Below are positions 62,701 through 64,000 of a stretch of DNA of 64,000 nucleotides, piece after piece (position 1 is the stretch's first letter; the number at the start of each line of letters is the position of its first letter). The DNA comes from Bacillota bacterium. GTDB lineage: Bacteria > Bacillota > Clostridia > Peptostreptococcales > Anaerovoracaceae. The position numbers and the translations under genes are program-made. The DNA is taken from NCBI GenBank assembly GCA_017522185.1, contig JAFWZZ010000030.1:1-64000 (forward strand). The letters are read 5' to 3'. The notes under the pieces are model-generated. The model saw nothing but the letters and a program-made list of their open reading frames with translations. It had not been told where the DNA came from and searched no databases.

Positions 62701-64000
62701 ATCAAGGAAATCTTATCTCAGATGGATAATGACGAGATGTCTGAGTTCAAGTCAACAATGAGAGCCTACATTGAGGGATTACCGGAAACACAGGAAATAC
62801 CGGGATTGGGAGAATATCTGAAACAGCTGATTTCAGGTGAAACAGAAATGTCTCTGGGATCATACTTGAAGTGCCTTCTGTCGGGTAAATCAAGTGATGA
62901 GTTGGATGCATTCATGGATGCTTTGGTGAAAAAACTGAATGAAAACGGAAATAAAGAAGAAGCAATCCAGTACCTGTGCGATACTCTTGTAGCACAGTAC
63001 GAAACAGCCAATGATGCTTCTATAAAAGAAACTTTATGGGCATACAATGGACTTCATGCTGATGAAAGACATATGGTTGCACCTGCTTTAGCACGTTCAG
63101 TGAAGGCTTTATATGATAAAGTGCTTGAAGTAAAGCCTGGAGATGAACTGAAGGCTATTGCATTTGAAGAACTTTTGGCAGATGTTGAAGCTGATCCTAC
63201 AATCGAAAGTATCACTAAGTTAGAAACTGCATACAACAAGCTTACAGATTCACAAAAGACTCTGTTGACAGAAGATGAAATAGCAAGAGCGGAAAAGTTA
63301 ATAGAAGATAAGAATGCAGCTTCAGAAATTGCATCAAAACTTATCGCCCTTGATACTGCTAAAGTAAGAGAAATTCTCGATAAGAACGATGGCAAGGGTG
63401 CAGATGAAATAGTTGAAGCGTACCAAGGACTTACAGATGAAAGAAAAGCTCTTATTAAGGATGCGCTGGGCAGAAAAGCTGACAACGTAATAGGAGTAAT
63501 ATCTATTATAAAGAAGGTTAGAGCTTTAGATAGAGATGCAATGTCCAACGATGAATACTGGGACGGCGTAGAAGAAGTCGTAAAGGATGCGAACTTACTT
63601 TCTGATAAGGCACAGGATATTCTGAAAGAAGTATACGTTAATAACGATTCTGCAGAGGCTGCTGATTTTAAGGAATGGAGAGATAACTACAAATTTACTT
63701 GTAAGGCAAGTACTGCTAAGACAACAATAGAAGTGGTCGGTGTGTCCAATGATAAGCTGAAGAAGATTGCAGAAGACAATAACTATACTGAATTTGCGCT
63801 TCAGGCAACCGACATTAACTTTGGTAAGTTATCAGGTAGTGGCGAAGGCAAAGAGGCAATTGTAGCTGTAGATACAAGCTTACTGTTAACCAGAGAAAAC
63901 AATGACGGTAGTTATACGGTTAAAGATGCAGAACTTAAGAATCCTGTTCAGGTAAAAATGAAACTTCCGAACAACTACCAGGTAGAAAGCATGGAACTGT
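56749..64000 (+). CDS. Giant surface adhesin, 3' end beyond window
   Basis: The frame opens at ATG 56749 (GGTGGAGG upstream) and stays open to the last base, giving at least 2417 residues. A signal peptide covers about 1-35. Residues about 150-480 are a right-handed beta-helix with GGA[IV]Y repeats, as in polymorphic and pectate-lyase-like adhesins. Beta domains follow. Three repeats of about 75 residues (about 1195-1424) each end near LTPGTDLYF-like and RPAAPE-like strings. An InlB-type repeat (about 1503-1570, KFDSNKGTDIENQ) and an Ig-like domain (about 1670-1757) come next, then a long helical region to about 2300. It directly follows a LytTR/AgrC-like system that may control it. Confidence 0.9.
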   Translation, partial: MSKNTKKRKGLAILLIAALLITTMQPLITEVAYAGKNDKLSWDEYKVSKDGKTVYIDPDDYNVTENTGQQDNAGYAFRQALRDIQTSNGDAKNADTIIIQGDIRVSEGENQSSWAPTVAKMNVTVKGDGKPTIWVENYHNYFLRGYRSYITLENLVIDGSANNRLIQGGCLYGEDTDFILKNATIQNFDKKGAYNDGSAPDDYGKMGKGIYGGAAVMLFSDGFSSSEEVPISSFKMDANSKILNCHSYEAGGDASVDYDFGAIGGAVYLEGIALNHTMEVELNGEINGGNGSAVYAKWCDITMGSNSYIHNGEGIYGGAMQLSGSGLVMDGSKIENCEGTYGGALYIDAGEQRDVLSGHTSTVEGKVISLNSGTIQNCTAKQGGAVYAEKYKVKVGDTHEKDNVMYDEYDYRPADHVGDYPYITFGGMNIYNNSAEEGGAIYNNRSYLEIKGGNISGNTASKDGGAVYKTKKASVILSGGVFENNTAGDEGHDIYAITISNLYGYSYDNDRDEEKYAQNNREYLYVKGSPKISTPIHINNAEQKSAENDASPVQVLGPVSETLKFDFEAMGKDNGTEHDPLIVGCGTGYESDFDNRNQSAQYHTNMYEMTYDDFMNLIVAQIDSYAVSYNGGRSNGEYGAYFPGLFSVDDKIEGRAYTYNSISAIDKAPVSEKYGCDRPASEIIYISSNGNDSTGDGSKENPVKTYNKARQLMKNKITLTEKDKDGVEHVTGIYYINSIAALTPLTSEMGVPDNMKDMIWYSVDHPGASINDVPGDLAREGKELTFEVKWPDGYELHDNSKNDVTWMVLKGDMPRSRTTTDFKGTNYIGIMPAEPVMILADSGQVNYIKSMEFDLSNIPDPDNYTDTSFLTIKSAKAGDRNGNTEDLTEEQIIATFGSMDLPVEWKVAGAEEFGFDEDEAYAVFSLDTGFIKNAGNGYAIAEDIEIKVNNKVATTSVNSFENCDVAHMLNKDKLPELNKPEVSLNGDEVVEVSNEGITNPISLTVSGVYEFTKPVRWTISEVSDEDDIVTLPEATSGDLPVGKNMEAALGSIKIKENKVGEGAKTAKIKISFSKEAGILNYKAMPEDIIITYNLAKGEDLPKIQANINYENETIEVIKEAGLEDYEVEYIIVEEGEYYEDLWQYNSYVNKLTGTSAKIAGFIASLDDDYLNVIYIRYKELAKDPGPGEVNEIVIPARPAAPEEEIDYKAETTIDVVADNMVYGTAKTSLTETGTGEKVALTPGTDLYFRYKAGEDHFASEVQRLRVKERPAAPEGIGINYREEVTNKAIVQEWVYGASPEEVNAEANVGPDKAVQLTPGANMYFAVKSTATDFRSDVVELVVPARPEKTAFTVNYSDEKTNESVPPTVQYGVSEDAMDTVGTDSRLTLSPGTDVYFFKTSTGSTFKSDTQHLVVKERRGAPDVKVVNEDIWGEGDGKIKGLDANAEYRMMQSNGQWGSWINNGSSDNIKNLTTGTYEVRYTPTSDEFVSYAKTAEVSYDRTITVKFDSNKGTDIENQTGLKYDSKVTKPSDPQKKNCEFVKWCEDSLLLNEWNFDKDTVKDDTTLHAKWKRNKMDTPEDLKWSKNTAKWDSVDDEDEYVVKLYKDGSHVETVETKKNSYDMADLMKKTGSGDYRFSVVAVSTGLFGSDIKDSDVANSDTRTYYRAPDITKQPADYETTETASATFTVGATVDRNETLSYQWQRRENGSDKWKDIDGAKDTEYKIKESVLEDGNYDYRCKIEDEKDNEVYTNVASLIVNKKPVINISASVNPVEKMMETELTANVSYGTGKMTYKWTDEDGSTTQKITAKLKKTSKLKVTVTDERGVTATETITITVEKGQAEIILEEMLSIEDLLYKVDDEDATSGHIYYLMKTAVEGYEALSSEEKDALNEYLEDNRLEELYDKYKAAIDKSDEFTAKVEAITSPFSPSTRAEIEILAQEMETLLSEGVPVATHISDPETGRIAELQGMLENTRSVQQMAMSLIKEILSQMDNDEMSEFKSTMRAYIEGLPETQEIPGLGEYLKQLISGETEMSLGSYLKCLLSGKSSDELDAFMDALVKKLNENGNKEEAIQYLCDTLVAQYETANDASIKETLWAYNGLHADERHMVAPALARSVKALYDKVLEVKPGDELKAIAFEELLADVEADPTIESITKLETAYNKLTDSQKTLLTEDEIARAEKLIEDKNAASEIASKLIALDTAKVREILDKNDGKGADEIVEAYQGLTDERKALIKDALGRKADNVIGVISIIKKVRALDRDAMSNDEYWDGVEEVVKDANLLSDKAQDILKEVYVNNDSAEAADFKEWRDNYKFTCKASTAKTTIEVVGVSNDKLKKIAEDNNYTEFALQATDINFGKLSGSGEGKEAIVAVDTSLLLTRENNDGSYTVKDAELKNPVQVKMKLPNNYQVESMEL

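Overview
The window looks like a chromosomal segment of an anaerobic, Gram-positive Clostridia-class bacterium. A lineage near Eubacteriales Family XIII / Anaerovoracaceae is my guess from gene content, not a proven placement. The reasons are strong AGGAGG ribosome-binding sites, the Bacillus-like order SRP RNA-dnaX-ybaB-recR-(DUF2508)-bofA, ECF-type vitamin transporters under cobalamin and FMN riboswitches, lipoproteins, sortase-like C-termini and Fn3-rich surface proteins. No tRNA, rRNA, IS element, prophage or CRISPR array was seen.

Region 1 (1-17306) is a run of co-directional, tightly packed genes for exported proteins: a repeat-rich wall protein (cut by the window edge), two paralogous cohesin-like proteins, a 1244-residue protein with a transcobalamin-like DUF4430 domain, a MoxR / DUF58 / transglutaminase-like trio, a 1514-residue protein with a PQQ-type beta-propeller and a C-terminal dockerin, and a lipoprotein with an intrinsic-factor-like alpha/alpha domain. 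Region 2 (17382-25136) begins with a promoter and a cobalamin riboswitch. It encodes a complete ECF transporter (T, fused double ATPase, S) followed by a wall-type DUF4430 protein, a second alpha/alpha-domain protein with Fn3 repeats, and a membrane-anchored DUF4430 protein. A second cobalamin riboswitch (25200-25372) controls a TIM-barrel protein and a DUF6440 protein. Together these read as a surface system for capturing and importing B12. The alpha and beta halves of the animal B12 carriers (intrinsic factor, transcobalamin) appear as separate proteins, and the surface part may be held together by cohesin-dockerin contacts.

Region 3 (26565-36481) is mostly housekeeping: an XRE regulator, pcrA, a divergent ligA, a HypE/AIR-synthase-like gene, SRP RNA, dnaX, ybaB, recR, an inverted DUF2508 gene and bofA. 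Region 4 (36528-41293) has three minus-strand sodium:neurotransmitter-type symporters, each with its own promoter. Region 5 (41474-50071) holds ybaK, yitT, an FMN-riboswitch operon (ribU plus a creatininase-family hydrolase), a feo operon with three DtxR-like operators, a VOC protein, and a NUDIX / CoA-transferase pair. Region 6 (50208-64000) has an Fn3 surface protein, an alkylsulfatase-like lipoprotein, and a visibly AT-richer block with a LytTR/GHKL two-component system and a giant adhesin that runs off the window.

The most unexpected non-gene feature is a pair of intergenic arrays (27330-27630 and 47876-48174). Each has four units with an exact 81-nt period and the same internal geometry of short inverted motifs, but with different motif sequences (GTTTTC/GAAAAC versus GTTTC/GAAAC).
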